Of a stretch of DNA of 36,623 nt, positions 16,416-23,977 are shown piece by piece. This stretch comes from Candidatus Liptonbacteria bacterium (GTDB lineage Bacteria > Patescibacteriota > Minisyncoccia > UBA6257 > 2-01-FULL-56-20), in contig JACOXZ010000015.1 of assembly GCA_016182105.1 (NCBI GenBank), positions 1 to 36,623 on the forward strand, read 5' to 3'. Numbering within the stretch: the stretch's first letter is position 1; each line of letters opens with the position of its first letter. A program made the position numbers and the translations under genes. The notes under the pieces were generated by a model. That model did not search any database and had not been told where the DNA came from. It saw only the letters and a program-made list of their open reading frames with translations.

Positions 16416-18176
16416 ATGCTTAACCTCGAAAATATTCGCCATTCCCTAGCCCACCTCTTGGCCGCGGCGGTCTTGAAGAAATATCCGAAGACCAAGCTCG
16501 GCATCGGCCCGACAATTGAGGAGGGGTTTTATTATGACTTTCTACTCCCTGCCGGAAAGAAGTTCTCGCCGGACGATCTTAAGGAATTCGAGAAAACGAT
16601 GCGGGAGCTTATCAAACAAAATCTCCTTTTCTCCGGCAAAAAGGTAACGGCCGCGGAAGCGAAAAAGCTCTTTGCAGATCAGCAATTCAAACTTGACCTG
16701 ATCAAAGAATTTTCCAAAGAAGCAAAGCAACTTAGTGTTTATTATACGTGCCCACCTAAAACCTCTAACCTATCACCTAAAACCTGCTTTATGGACCTCT
16801 GCCGCGGCGGGCACGTAAAGAGCACAAAGGAAATTCACGCGGACGCCTTCCGGCTCACGAAGATCGCCGGCGCCTACTGGAGAGGCGACGAGAAGAATCC
16901 CCAGCTCCAGCGTATTTACGGAGTGGCTTTTAAGACTAAAAAAGAACTTGAGGACTATTTGAAACTCCAAGAAGAAATAGAAAAACGCGACCACCGGAAA
17001 ATCGGCGAGCGGCTGGAACTTTTTTCCTTTGAGGAAGTTTCTCAAGGCGCACCTTTCTGGCATGGTAAAGGAATGATAGTCTTCCGCGAGCTCGAAAAAT
17101 TCATCCGCGAAGAGCAGGACAAGGCTGGCTACGAAGAGACCTCGACACCCATAATGGTCAAAAAAGAAATTTTTGAGAAATCCGGCCACTGGCAGTTCTA
17201 CCGCGAAAATATATTCCACTTCAAAGAGGGCGATGACACGCTTGTTTTGAAACCCATGAATTGTCCGGAATCGACCTATATCTACAATTCCAGAACCAGA
17301 AGCTACAAAGACCTGCCTCTGCGGCTCTCTGAGATCGGCCGGCTCCACAGGAATGAGCGCTCCGGAACCTTGGGCGGGCTTTTCCGCGTGAGGCAAATTA
17401 CCATGGACGACGCCCACATCTACTGTCGGAGAGATCAGATCCAAAGCGAAATCTCGAGCCTTCTCAAACTCGCCCACAAGGTCTATAAAATTTTCGGTTT
17501 TGAAGAAAGATTTTACCTAGCCACTAAACCAGCTCACGCCTTGGGCGATGTGAAGCTCTGGCAAGAAGCTGAAAAAGCCTTGGTGATGGCCCTTAAAGAA
17601 AATAAAGTGAAATTCGAAATCGCTCCTAAGGATGGCGCTTTCTACGGCCCTAAGATTGATATCCACATCAAAGACGCCTTAGGCCGGGACTGGCAGCTCG
17701 CCACGATCCAGCTTGACCTCGTGATGCTCCCCGAGCGATTCAACCTCGCCTACATTGACGAGAAAGGCAAAAAACAGCGGCCAGTCGTGATCCACCGAGC
17801 CATCTTGGGGTCTTTTGAACGGTTCATCGGCATTCTTCTCGAGCACTTTGCCGGCGCTCTGCCTCTCTGGCTCGCGCCTGTGCAGGTAGCGGTGCTCCCC
17901 GTTGGCGAAAAATTCGAGAGCTACGGCCGAAAAGTTTATGACGAGCTCAAAACCGCCGGCATACGCGCCGAGCTCTCGACCGCAAACGAAACCCTCGGCA
18001 AGCGCATCCGTGAAGCGGAGATGCAAAAAATCCCCTACATCTTAGTCGTCGGCGAAAAAGAAGAGGAAGCGAAGAACGTAAACGTACGGCACTATAAGCG
18101 AGGGCAAGAGAGAGAGATTACGATTGGAAAATTCTTAGCCAAAATTAGAGAAGAAATTGAGAAAAAAGCTAGTTAA
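16416..18176 (+). CDS. thrS: Threonyl-tRNA synthetase (no N-terminal TGS domain)
   Basis: IRHSLAHLLAAAV, FMDLCRGGHV, LKPMNCPEST, RLSEIGRLHRNERSGTLGGLFRVRQITMDDAHIYCR. Confidence 0.97.
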   Translation: MLNLENIRHSLAHLLAAAVLKKYPKTKLGIGPTIEEGFYYDFLLPAGKKFSPDDLKEFEKTMRELIKQNLLFSGKKVTAAEAKKLFADQQFKLDLIKEFSKEAKQLSVYYTCPPKTSNLSPKTCFMDLCRGGHVKSTKEIHADAFRLTKIAGAYWRGDEKNPQLQRIYGVAFKTKKELEDYLKLQEEIEKRDHRKIGERLELFSFEEVSQGAPFWHGKGMIVFRELEKFIREEQDKAGYEETSTPIMVKKEIFEKSGHWQFYRENIFHFKEGDDTLVLKPMNCPESTYIYNSRTRSYKDLPLRLSEIGRLHRNERSGTLGGLFRVRQITMDDAHIYCRRDQIQSEISSLLKLAHKVYKIFGFEERFYLATKPAHALGDVKLWQEAEKALVMALKENKVKFEIAPKDGAFYGPKIDIHIKDALGRDWQLATIQLDLVMLPERFNLAYIDEKGKKQRPVVIHRAILGSFERFIGILLEHFAGALPLWLAPVQVAVLPVGEKFESYGRKVYDELKTAGIRAELSTANETLGKRIREAEMQKIPYILVVGEKEEEAKNVNVRHYKRGQEREITIGKFLAKIREEIEKKAS

Positions 18177-19089
18177 ACCAAAACTTCTTGTCATCGTGGG
18201 GCCGACCGGGAGCGGCAAATCCTCCTTAGCCGCGAAGCTCGCTAAAAAGTTCAGTGGCGAGATTGTTTCAGCCGATTCGCGGAAGATTTATCGCGGGATG
18301 GATATTGGCACTGCGAAGCCGCGGCTAGTGGCTAAGGGCAAATTGCTAATGGCTGAGGGTATCCCCTATCATTTAATTGACATCAGAAATCCTAATCGAG
18401 AATATACGGTTCAACATTTCAAGGCCGATGCCTTGAAAGCGATCCGCGAGATTATAAAAAGAGGGAAGCTCCCGATACTGGCCGGCGGCACTGGGCTTTA
18501 TATCAAAACCATTGTTGATAATTTAAAAATCCCTAAAGTTAAGCCGGATTTTGTTCTTCGACGAGAACTAGAAAACGAATTTAAGGAAAGAGGAATTCAG
18601 CCCTTGATTCAAGAGCTCGTAAAAATTGACCCAGGGGCCGCTTATATTGTTGATCCCAAAAACCCGAGGCGAGTGATCCGGGCACTTGAGATCGCTCTGG
18701 GAGAGAAAAAACTTTTCTCCGGTTCAAGGAAATCAGGGAAACCGCTTTTTCAAACTCTGCAAATCGGCCTGGACTGCGAAAGGCAAAAACTAAAAGTCAA
18801 AATAGAACGCCGGAGCAGGAAGATGGTTCAAGGCGGCTTGATCCAAGAAGTGGAACGCTTAGTGAAGAAATATGGCCAAAATGCGCGGGCATATGATGCG
18901 ATCGGCTACCGAGAAATGATTGATTATTTAAACGGCAAAATCTCGAAAGGTAAATTTTTTGAACTCTTTATTAAAAACACTTGGCAGTATGCCCGTAGGC
19001 AGATGACTTGGTTCAAAAAAGACCCTAGGATTTACTGGGTCAAAAGCGAAAAGGAGGCGATGAAACTCGCCGCTGATTTTTTGTTATAA
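18157..19089 (+). CDS. miaA: tRNA dimethylallyltransferase
   Basis: VGPTGSGKSSLAAKLA, VSADSRKIYRGMDIGTAKP, ILAGGTGLYIK; TTG start overlapping thrS end. Confidence 0.95.
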   Translation: MRKKLVKPKLLVIVGPTGSGKSSLAAKLAKKFSGEIVSADSRKIYRGMDIGTAKPRLVAKGKLLMAEGIPYHLIDIRNPNREYTVQHFKADALKAIREIIKRGKLPILAGGTGLYIKTIVDNLKIPKVKPDFVLRRELENEFKERGIQPLIQELVKIDPGAAYIVDPKNPRRVIRALEIALGEKKLFSGSRKSGKPLFQTLQIGLDCERQKLKVKIERRSRKMVQGGLIQEVERLVKKYGQNARAYDAIGYREMIDYLNGKISKGKFFELFIKNTWQYARRQMTWFKKDPRIYWVKSEKEAMKLAADFLL

Positions 19090-20490
19090 ATTCTTCTCAA
19101 AAATCTTGGCTAAAACCTCTGGATTGCCGCGGCCTTTAAGTTTAGCCATGGCTTGACCTACCAGAAACTGCAAGCTCGCGGTTTTGCCTTTTTTGTAGTC
19201 GGCGACAGCCGAGGGATTTTCTTTGATTACTTCTTGAACTACCTTTATGAGTTCCGCTTCGTCAGAAATTGTATGAAGCCCTTCACTCGTTAAAATCTCC
19301 TCCGGGTCAAGGCCGGTTTCAAACATTTTAGCGAGGATGTCCTTGGCTTGCCTGCTTCCGATTTTTCCCGACTCAATCAAAAAAACGAGATGAGCCAAGT
19401 GTTCCGGCTCGATCTTCAAGTCCGCGAAAACGAGTTTCTCTGCATTGATAAGTCCCATAAGATCACTCGTCAAATAATTCAAGATCGCTTTGGGGTCGGC
19501 TTTGGCGCTCAAAGCCTTAAGTTCGGAGACTGCTTCTTCGAAATACTCTGCGAGCGCCATATCCTCCACCAAAACGCCGACCTGCTTTTCATTTAGGCTG
19601 TATTCCGAGGCGAGACGGGTCCGCTTTTCTTTAGGCAATTCCGGGATGGAGATCTTCAAATTCTCGAATCCAAAAACGCTGGTCTCAAACGGCGGCAGGT
19701 CCGGCTCGGGAAAATAGCGATAGTCGTGGGCTTCCTCTTTTGTGCGCTGGCTCACGGTTCTTTTCTTATTTTCATCCCACCCCCTTGTTTCTTGCTCTAT
19801 TTCCCCGCCTTTTTCTAGAGCCTCTTTCTGTCTTTTTATTTCATACTCAATCGCCTCTCTCGCGAACCTGAAAGAATTGATGTTTTTAAGTTCGGTTTTC
19901 GTGCCCATGTTGATGCTGACATTTGCCTCTATGCGCATCTGGCCCTTTTCCATGTCGGCATCCGAAACGCCCAAATACCGCAAAATGAGCTGTAGTTCTT
20001 TCGCGAAGGCAATCGTCTCATCCGCGCTCTTAACGTCCGGCTCCGTAACAAGCTCCATAAGCGGCACTCCCGCCCGGTTGAAATCAACCAAGCTGGAATA
20101 TGTTTTTTCGTCGTGTATAAGCGTTCCCGTGTCTTCTTCAAGATGGATCCTCCTTATCCGCACGCCATTCAATTCCCCGCTCAGAACCAACGGTTGGTCA
20201 TACTGCGAAATCTGGTATCCCTTCGGGAGGTCGGGGTAAAAATAATTTTTGCGGTCGAATTTGCTGACTGGATTGATTTTCCCGCCGAGGGCTAGACCTA
20301 CCTTGATTACGTGCTCGACGGCCTGTTTATTTATCGTCGGGAGCGTTCCCGGGTGAGAGAGGCACACGGGGCAAACATTCACATTCGGATGTTTTTCGTC
20401 CGGGTCATTCAAGGAATCGCAGAACATCTTGGTGTGTGTTTTAAGCTCGGCGTGAATTTCAAGACCAATTGTGGGGCGATAGTTAGACAT
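19084..20490 (-). CDS. gatB: Aspartyl/glutamyl-tRNA amidotransferase subunit B
   Basis: PTIGLEIHAELKTHTKMFC, NVCPVCLSHPGTLP, DYRYFPEPDLPP motifs. Confidence 0.97.
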   Translation of the reverse strand: MSNYRPTIGLEIHAELKTHTKMFCDSLNDPDEKHPNVNVCPVCLSHPGTLPTINKQAVEHVIKVGLALGGKINPVSKFDRKNYFYPDLPKGYQISQYDQPLVLSGELNGVRIRRIHLEEDTGTLIHDEKTYSSLVDFNRAGVPLMELVTEPDVKSADETIAFAKELQLILRYLGVSDADMEKGQMRIEANVSINMGTKTELKNINSFRFAREAIEYEIKRQKEALEKGGEIEQETRGWDENKKRTVSQRTKEEAHDYRYFPEPDLPPFETSVFGFENLKISIPELPKEKRTRLASEYSLNEKQVGVLVEDMALAEYFEEAVSELKALSAKADPKAILNYLTSDLMGLINAEKLVFADLKIEPEHLAHLVFLIESGKIGSRQAKDILAKMFETGLDPEEILTSEGLHTISDEAELIKVVQEVIKENPSAVADYKKGKTASLQFLVGQAMAKLKGRGNPEVLAKIFEKNL

Positions 20491-20547
20491 AAACGTGCCT
20501 TATGATAAAACCATTATAACGCTTTTTCACTGTGATAAAAATAAAAA

Positions 20548-20569
20548 GGGGCGAGATTTCTCTCGCCCC
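20548..20569 (-). terminator. Rho-independent terminator
   Basis: GGGGCGAGAGAAATCTCGCCCC followed by T-run on minus strand. Confidence 0.85.
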
Positions 20570-20590
20570 AAGAACTCAAGGTTCTAAGTG

Positions 20591-21202
20591 TTACTTACGG
20601 ACGGCGGCGAATCGGTAGAGCGAACGCCACCTGTCGTCAAACCAGTACAAGCGCAGGTCACGCCGGCTGGGAAGCCCGTCGAGGCACGGGACGCGGCGCT
20701 CGCCGAAGTCCTGCCACACGGAACCAAGAGCGACTACCGGAAACTCGCGCTGCACATCGGGGTAGTTCACCCCGAAGGCAAGGAGTTCCGGAAGTTCGAG
20801 AGCTCGGAGTCCCTGCTTATCAAGTTCATGAAGGACTTCCTCAGACTTGATGTGATGATTGAAGTGAACGAGGATGACCTCTACGTCCGCCTCTCCCTTG
20901 CGAGTCGAAGAGAAATTATTGGCCGTGATACTGCCGCTACTCCAGTCGTATTTTCCGGCATTGACCGCCTCTTCAACTAAAAAATCATAGTTAACCGTAA
21001 GCTTGTATCTCTGGAACTTAGACTGGCTTGCCTCGACGATGAGTTCAGCAAATTCCGGCACTAAGGGACTGTCATCCTTTAGAGCCTCGTATATTGCCTT
21101 GTCGCTTCCGCCGCGCTTCCGAACCTCTTTATCGAGATTCACCCAGAAGCTCGAAATAAATCCAGCAGCGCCCACTACTGCAGACACACTTTTCTTTGAC
21201 AT
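20591..21202 (-). CDS. Hypothetical accessory protein, distinct family, with aromatic/Arg-rich C-terminal segment
   Basis: 203 aa, ends ALGSVWQDFGERRVPCLDGLPSRRDLRLYWFDDRWRSLYRFAAVRK; own promoter and terminator. Confidence 0.8.
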   Translation of the reverse strand: MSKKSVSAVVGAAGFISSFWVNLDKEVRKRGGSDKAIYEALKDDSPLVPEFAELIVEASQSKFQRYKLTVNYDFLVEEAVNAGKYDWSSGSITANNFSSTRKGEADVEVILVHFNHHIKSEEVLHELDKQGLRALELPELLAFGVNYPDVQREFPVVALGSVWQDFGERRVPCLDGLPSRRDLRLYWFDDRWRSLYRFAAVRK

Positions 21203-21281
21203 CTAGAACCTCCGTATTTACGGCTCGCCCCTCAGTCGCCTCAAGCGACCCCCAGGCTCGCCAATTCAAAAAACTAGATAA

Positions 21282-21311
21282 ATTACAGCATACATATTTG
21301 CTATTTGTCAA
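21282..21311 (-). promoter_or_regulatory. Sigma70-like promoter TTGACA-18nt-TGTAAT
   Basis: TTGACAAATAGCAAATATGTATGCTGTAAT on minus strand; nearly identical to 21963-21992. Confidence 0.7.
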
Positions 21312-21328
21312 CTCTAGCATAAAAAAAT

Positions 21329-21354
21329 GACCCCGGACGTTTCCGTCTGGGGCC
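21329..21354 (-). terminator. Rho-independent terminator
   Basis: GGCCCCAGACGGAAACGTCCGGGGTC followed by TTTTTTT on minus strand. Confidence 0.85.
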
Positions 21355-21382
21355 AAAGAATACAAGTTACAAGATACGAGGG

Positions 21383-21880
21383 TTAGGAAACTGCTGCACG
21401 AACACGGATACCGCCGTCCCGATTGTCGGGAAAGTACCAGAAGACGCTCACCTCGCCGTCGTGCCAGTACACGCTCGGCACGCTGCCATACGGAGTCCGA
21501 GAACCCGCGCAAAGAGTGATTTTTTGAACGTCAAGATGCTTGCCGGTCTCGTCGAAGAACTTTAGCTCGTAGAGCAGTCGTTCTTCGAGCGTGATGCCAG
21601 GGATGTTTTCCCGCTTCAGGTCGTTCGCGGACTTGTTCTTCAACTCTTCGTCAGCCTCGACGCGGTCTCTCACCCAGATGCAATAGTCCTTGTCGGCTTT
21701 GCGGTCCGAGGTAACTTCCCAATCAGCCGTTAGCTCATTTACGCCCGCAAACGGATTTTGCTTTTTCAAAAACAATTCCAGCTGTCCTGGCTGAATCGCT
21801 CCATGTTGGAGCTTCTGCGCCAGGTCTCCTAACATACCAAGCACGTTGCCCGGTACGTCGCCGATCATTCCTTTTTTCAT
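21383..21880 (-). CDS. Hypothetical protein, copy 3 of accessory paralog family with variable C-terminus
   Basis: 165 aa; same conserved central segment as 15003-15683; leader/promoter homologous to that of the CDS at 1-436. Confidence 0.85.
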   Translation of the reverse strand: MKKGMIGDVPGNVLGMLGDLAQKLQHGAIQPGQLELFLKKQNPFAGVNELTADWEVTSDRKADKDYCIWVRDRVEADEELKNKSANDLKRENIPGITLEERLLYELKFFDETGKHLDVQKITLCAGSRTPYGSVPSVYWHDGEVSVFWYFPDNRDGGIRVRAAVS

Positions 21881-21962
21881 GATCAGTTCCTCCTGTTTTC
21901 AAAAGGTTTCCTTCCGCGGCCAGCGTTATTGCCGACCCGCGAGGATACCTTAACTATCTATA

Positions 21963-21992
21963 ATTATAGCATACAAATTTGCTATTTGTCAA
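21963..21992 (-). promoter_or_regulatory. Sigma70-like promoter TTGACA-18nt-TATAAT
   Basis: TTGACAAATAGCAAATTTGTATGCTATAAT on minus strand. Confidence 0.75.
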
Positions 21993-22036
21993 TAGCCAAT
22001 TAAACACACTGGTTTGGGGCTAACTTTTTGGTTCAA

Positions 22037-22081
22037 GAGGGTTCATACGAACCCTCGAAGGAGTGGGACCCTCTCGCTCCC
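22037..22081. repeat. Tandem hairpin region (GAGGGTTCATACGAACCCTC and GGAGTGGGACCCTCTCGCTCCC)
   Basis: First is a perfect inverted repeat with a 4-nt loop. Confidence 0.6.
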
Positions 22082-22151
22082 ATGTTTCCCCCTTCAATAG
22101 ACTTAATTCTGCTTCTACCTTGAGTCTATCTTCTGCATTATCTGCTATAAA

Positions 22152-22397
22152 CTAGAGAAAACCTTTCTCTTCATCTGAAATATCAAGCTGATTTATTACT
22201 TCTTCGGATAAAGCCCCTATGGTTGCCAGTCGTGACAAACGAGGAAATTCAACGCCTCTCAATTCCTCTGATTTTTCCACGCGGCTGGCCATATAACCTT
22301 CCAGCTCTGCCTCCCTGATTTGCTCAACCCTCGCCATAATCTCTGCTTTACTTAGTTCAGAGCTTGGTTTTTCAAAACTTGGTTTTTCAAAGCTCAT
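22152..22397 (-). CDS. Small hypothetical protein
   Basis: 81 aa ORF directly upstream-adjacent to the rplK end; internal SFEKPSFEKPS repeat. Confidence 0.5.
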   Translation of the reverse strand: MSFEKPSFEKPSSELSKAEIMARVEQIREAELEGYMASRVEKSEELRGVEFPRLSRLATIGALSEEVINQLDISDEEKGFL

Positions 22398-22403
22398 ACC
22401 TTT

Positions 22404-22823
22404 TTATTCTACAGTAATCCCCATCGATCTCGCCGTGCCCTCAATAATCTTCTCTGCGGCCTCTAAATCATTGGCATTCAAATCCGCCATCTTCCGCTCG
22501 GCAATTTTTCGAATGTCGGCTTTGGTTACTTTGCCAACCTTTTGTTTTAGAGGATTCCCTGAACCCTTTTCAATGCCAGCGGCTTTCTTTAAAAGCGCTG
22601 AGGCTGGAGATGTTTTTAATTTAAAAGTAAAACTCCGATCTTCGAAAATTGTGATTTCCGCAGGCACTATGTCGCCTACCATTTCTTTCGTCCGTTCGTT
22701 AAACTGCTTGCAGAACTCTTGGATATTTACGCCATGCGGACCCAAAGCGGTGCCAACCGGCGGCGCGGGATTCGCCTTGCCTGCCTCGAGTTGAAGTTTT
22801 AAAATTGTTTTGATTTTCTTCAT
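22404..22823 (-). CDS. rplK: 50S ribosomal protein uL11
   Basis: [48 protein letters not shown]. Confidence 0.97.
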   Translation of the reverse strand: MKKIKTILKLQLEAGKANPAPPVGTALGPHGVNIQEFCKQFNERTKEMVGDIVPAEITIFEDRSFTFKLKTSPASALLKKAAGIEKGSGNPLKQKVGKVTKADIRKIAERKMADLNANDLEAAEKIIEGTARSMGITVE

Positions 22824-23285
22824 TTAGAAAGGTAAATCTTCGGGCTGAATCTCCTCTTTTCCTTCTTCAATATTTATCACCGGCACCTCCTCTGTGGGAA
22901 GCGGCTGACTGTCTGGAGCGGAAGAGCTGGAGGATTGACGGGGTGTTCCGCCTCCGCCGGGACGCGGCCCCAACTGAAGCCGCTCGCAGATAACCTCTGT
23001 GGTTTTCCTCTGCTGACCCTGCCTATCAGCCCAAGAGCGCGTCTGGAGCCGACCTTCAACCAAAACCATGCTGCCCTTAGTCAAGAATTGGCTCGCAATC
23101 TCCGCCTGTTTGCCCCATGCAACTACGTTATGATATTCAGCGCTTTCTTTGCGGCTTCCGGATTTATCAGTCCAAACGCGGTTCGTGGCGACCGCGAAAC
23201 TTGCCACTGACTGGCCGCTTGGAGTAGTCCGTAATTGCGGATCGGCTGTGAGTCTTCCTAATATGAAAATTTTATTGAGGTTCAT
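22824..23285 (-). CDS. ssb: Single-stranded DNA-binding protein
   Basis: MNLNKIFILGRLTADPQLRTTPSGQSVASFAVATNRVW; acidic C-terminal DLPF. Confidence 0.97.
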   Translation of the reverse strand: MNLNKIFILGRLTADPQLRTTPSGQSVASFAVATNRVWTDKSGSRKESAEYHNVVAWGKQAEIASQFLTKGSMVLVEGRLQTRSWADRQGQQRKTTEVICERLQLGPRPGGGGTPRQSSSSSAPDSQPLPTEEVPVINIEEGKEEIQPEDLPF

Positions 23286-23398
23286 CCCGTTAGAAGCAGA
23301 TCGCGATCTGCGCAGGTCCGCAGGTTTATTTTATTGTAACGACTATGCATTTGGTTGACATTTAGTTTATTTGCAACGCGATCGCGGCTTCTAACGGG
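23286..23398. mobile_element. MITE-like element, short variant, TIR CCCGTTAGAAGC/GCTTCTAACGGG
   Basis: 12-bp perfect TIRs at 23286-23297 and 23387-23398; TTCAT on both sides. Confidence 0.7.
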
Positions 23399-23405
23399 AT
23401 TCATT

Positions 23406-23804
23406 TTACTTCAAGATTTCTTCAATTTTCCGTTCGAGAGCTTCATTACTTAAAGGCACGCTGACCTGCGCGGGCGGCGTTACAACAGCCCCCTGTCTTG
23501 CCCTTGGCTCGGGCTTCGGCCGCACAAAGGGTGGGGTCACAATTAAAAATCTAAGGATTGTTGAAGTTGTAAGAAGATTTTTCTCAAGCGATTTCACTCT
23601 TTCTTTAGAAATCCTAAAGTGAAGGTAGCCGAAATAAGCTTCACTTTGCTTTTTTATTTTGTAAGCCAGGGGGATTTTTTTAAGCGTTCCTTCAAAAATG
23701 ATTTCAGCATCCTCATGCTTCAAAAGCTTTAAGACATCTTCCACATCCTTTTCCTGCCCCAAAAGAAAAGATAATTCATAGTCTTTGAGCTCAACCTCAT
23801 CCAT
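23406..23804 (-). CDS. rpsF: 30S ribosomal protein bS6
   Basis: YELSFLLGQEKDVEDVLKLLK, KKIPLAYKIKKQSEAYFGYLHFRI, EKNLLTTSTILRFLIV; position between ssb and rpoC. Confidence 0.85.
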   Translation of the reverse strand: MDEVELKDYELSFLLGQEKDVEDVLKLLKHEDAEIIFEGTLKKIPLAYKIKKQSEAYFGYLHFRISKERVKSLEKNLLTTSTILRFLIVTPPFVRPKPEPRARQGAVVTPPAQVSVPLSNEALERKIEEILK

Positions 23805-23840
23805 ATTTCAAGACTAGTTTAATAGCCCTCCTTTAGTCAA

Positions 23841-23977
23841 CCCCCACACTAATAGTGGTTTGCGAAGCTAACCGCATTCCATGGTTAAATTTAAACAACC
23901 TGATTTTTCCTAAAAATCCTGTTGCTTAGGTCTACTCCGGCTTCGTCTAGAATGCCTAACCACTATTAGTGTGGGGG
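23841..23977. mobile_element. MITE-like element with ~20-bp TIR CCCCCACACTAATAGTGGTT and TCAA direct repeats
   Basis: Left arm 23841-23860, right arm 23958-23977; TCAA at 23837-23840 and 23978-23981; internal hairpin CAACCTGATTTTTCCTAAAAATCCTGTTG. Confidence 0.75.

Noticed and set aside
16773-17477. Long antisense ORF (234 aa, minus) within thrS
   Set aside because: It lies wholly opposite a clear ThrRS coding frame and has no recognisable motifs; the same applies to the other antisense ORFs in rpoB, rpoC, gatB, metG and serS.
14885-22000. DGR reverse transcriptase or template repeat inside the window
   Set aside because: No ORF shows reverse-transcriptase motifs and no third non-coding copy of the variable tail was noticed, so the DGR idea rests on the tails only.
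22030-22090. Possible tRNA because of GGTTCG-like T-arm sequence
   Set aside because: The sequence is a simple perfect hairpin GAGGGTTC-GTAT-GAACCCTC; no acceptor, D or anticodon arms could be assembled.
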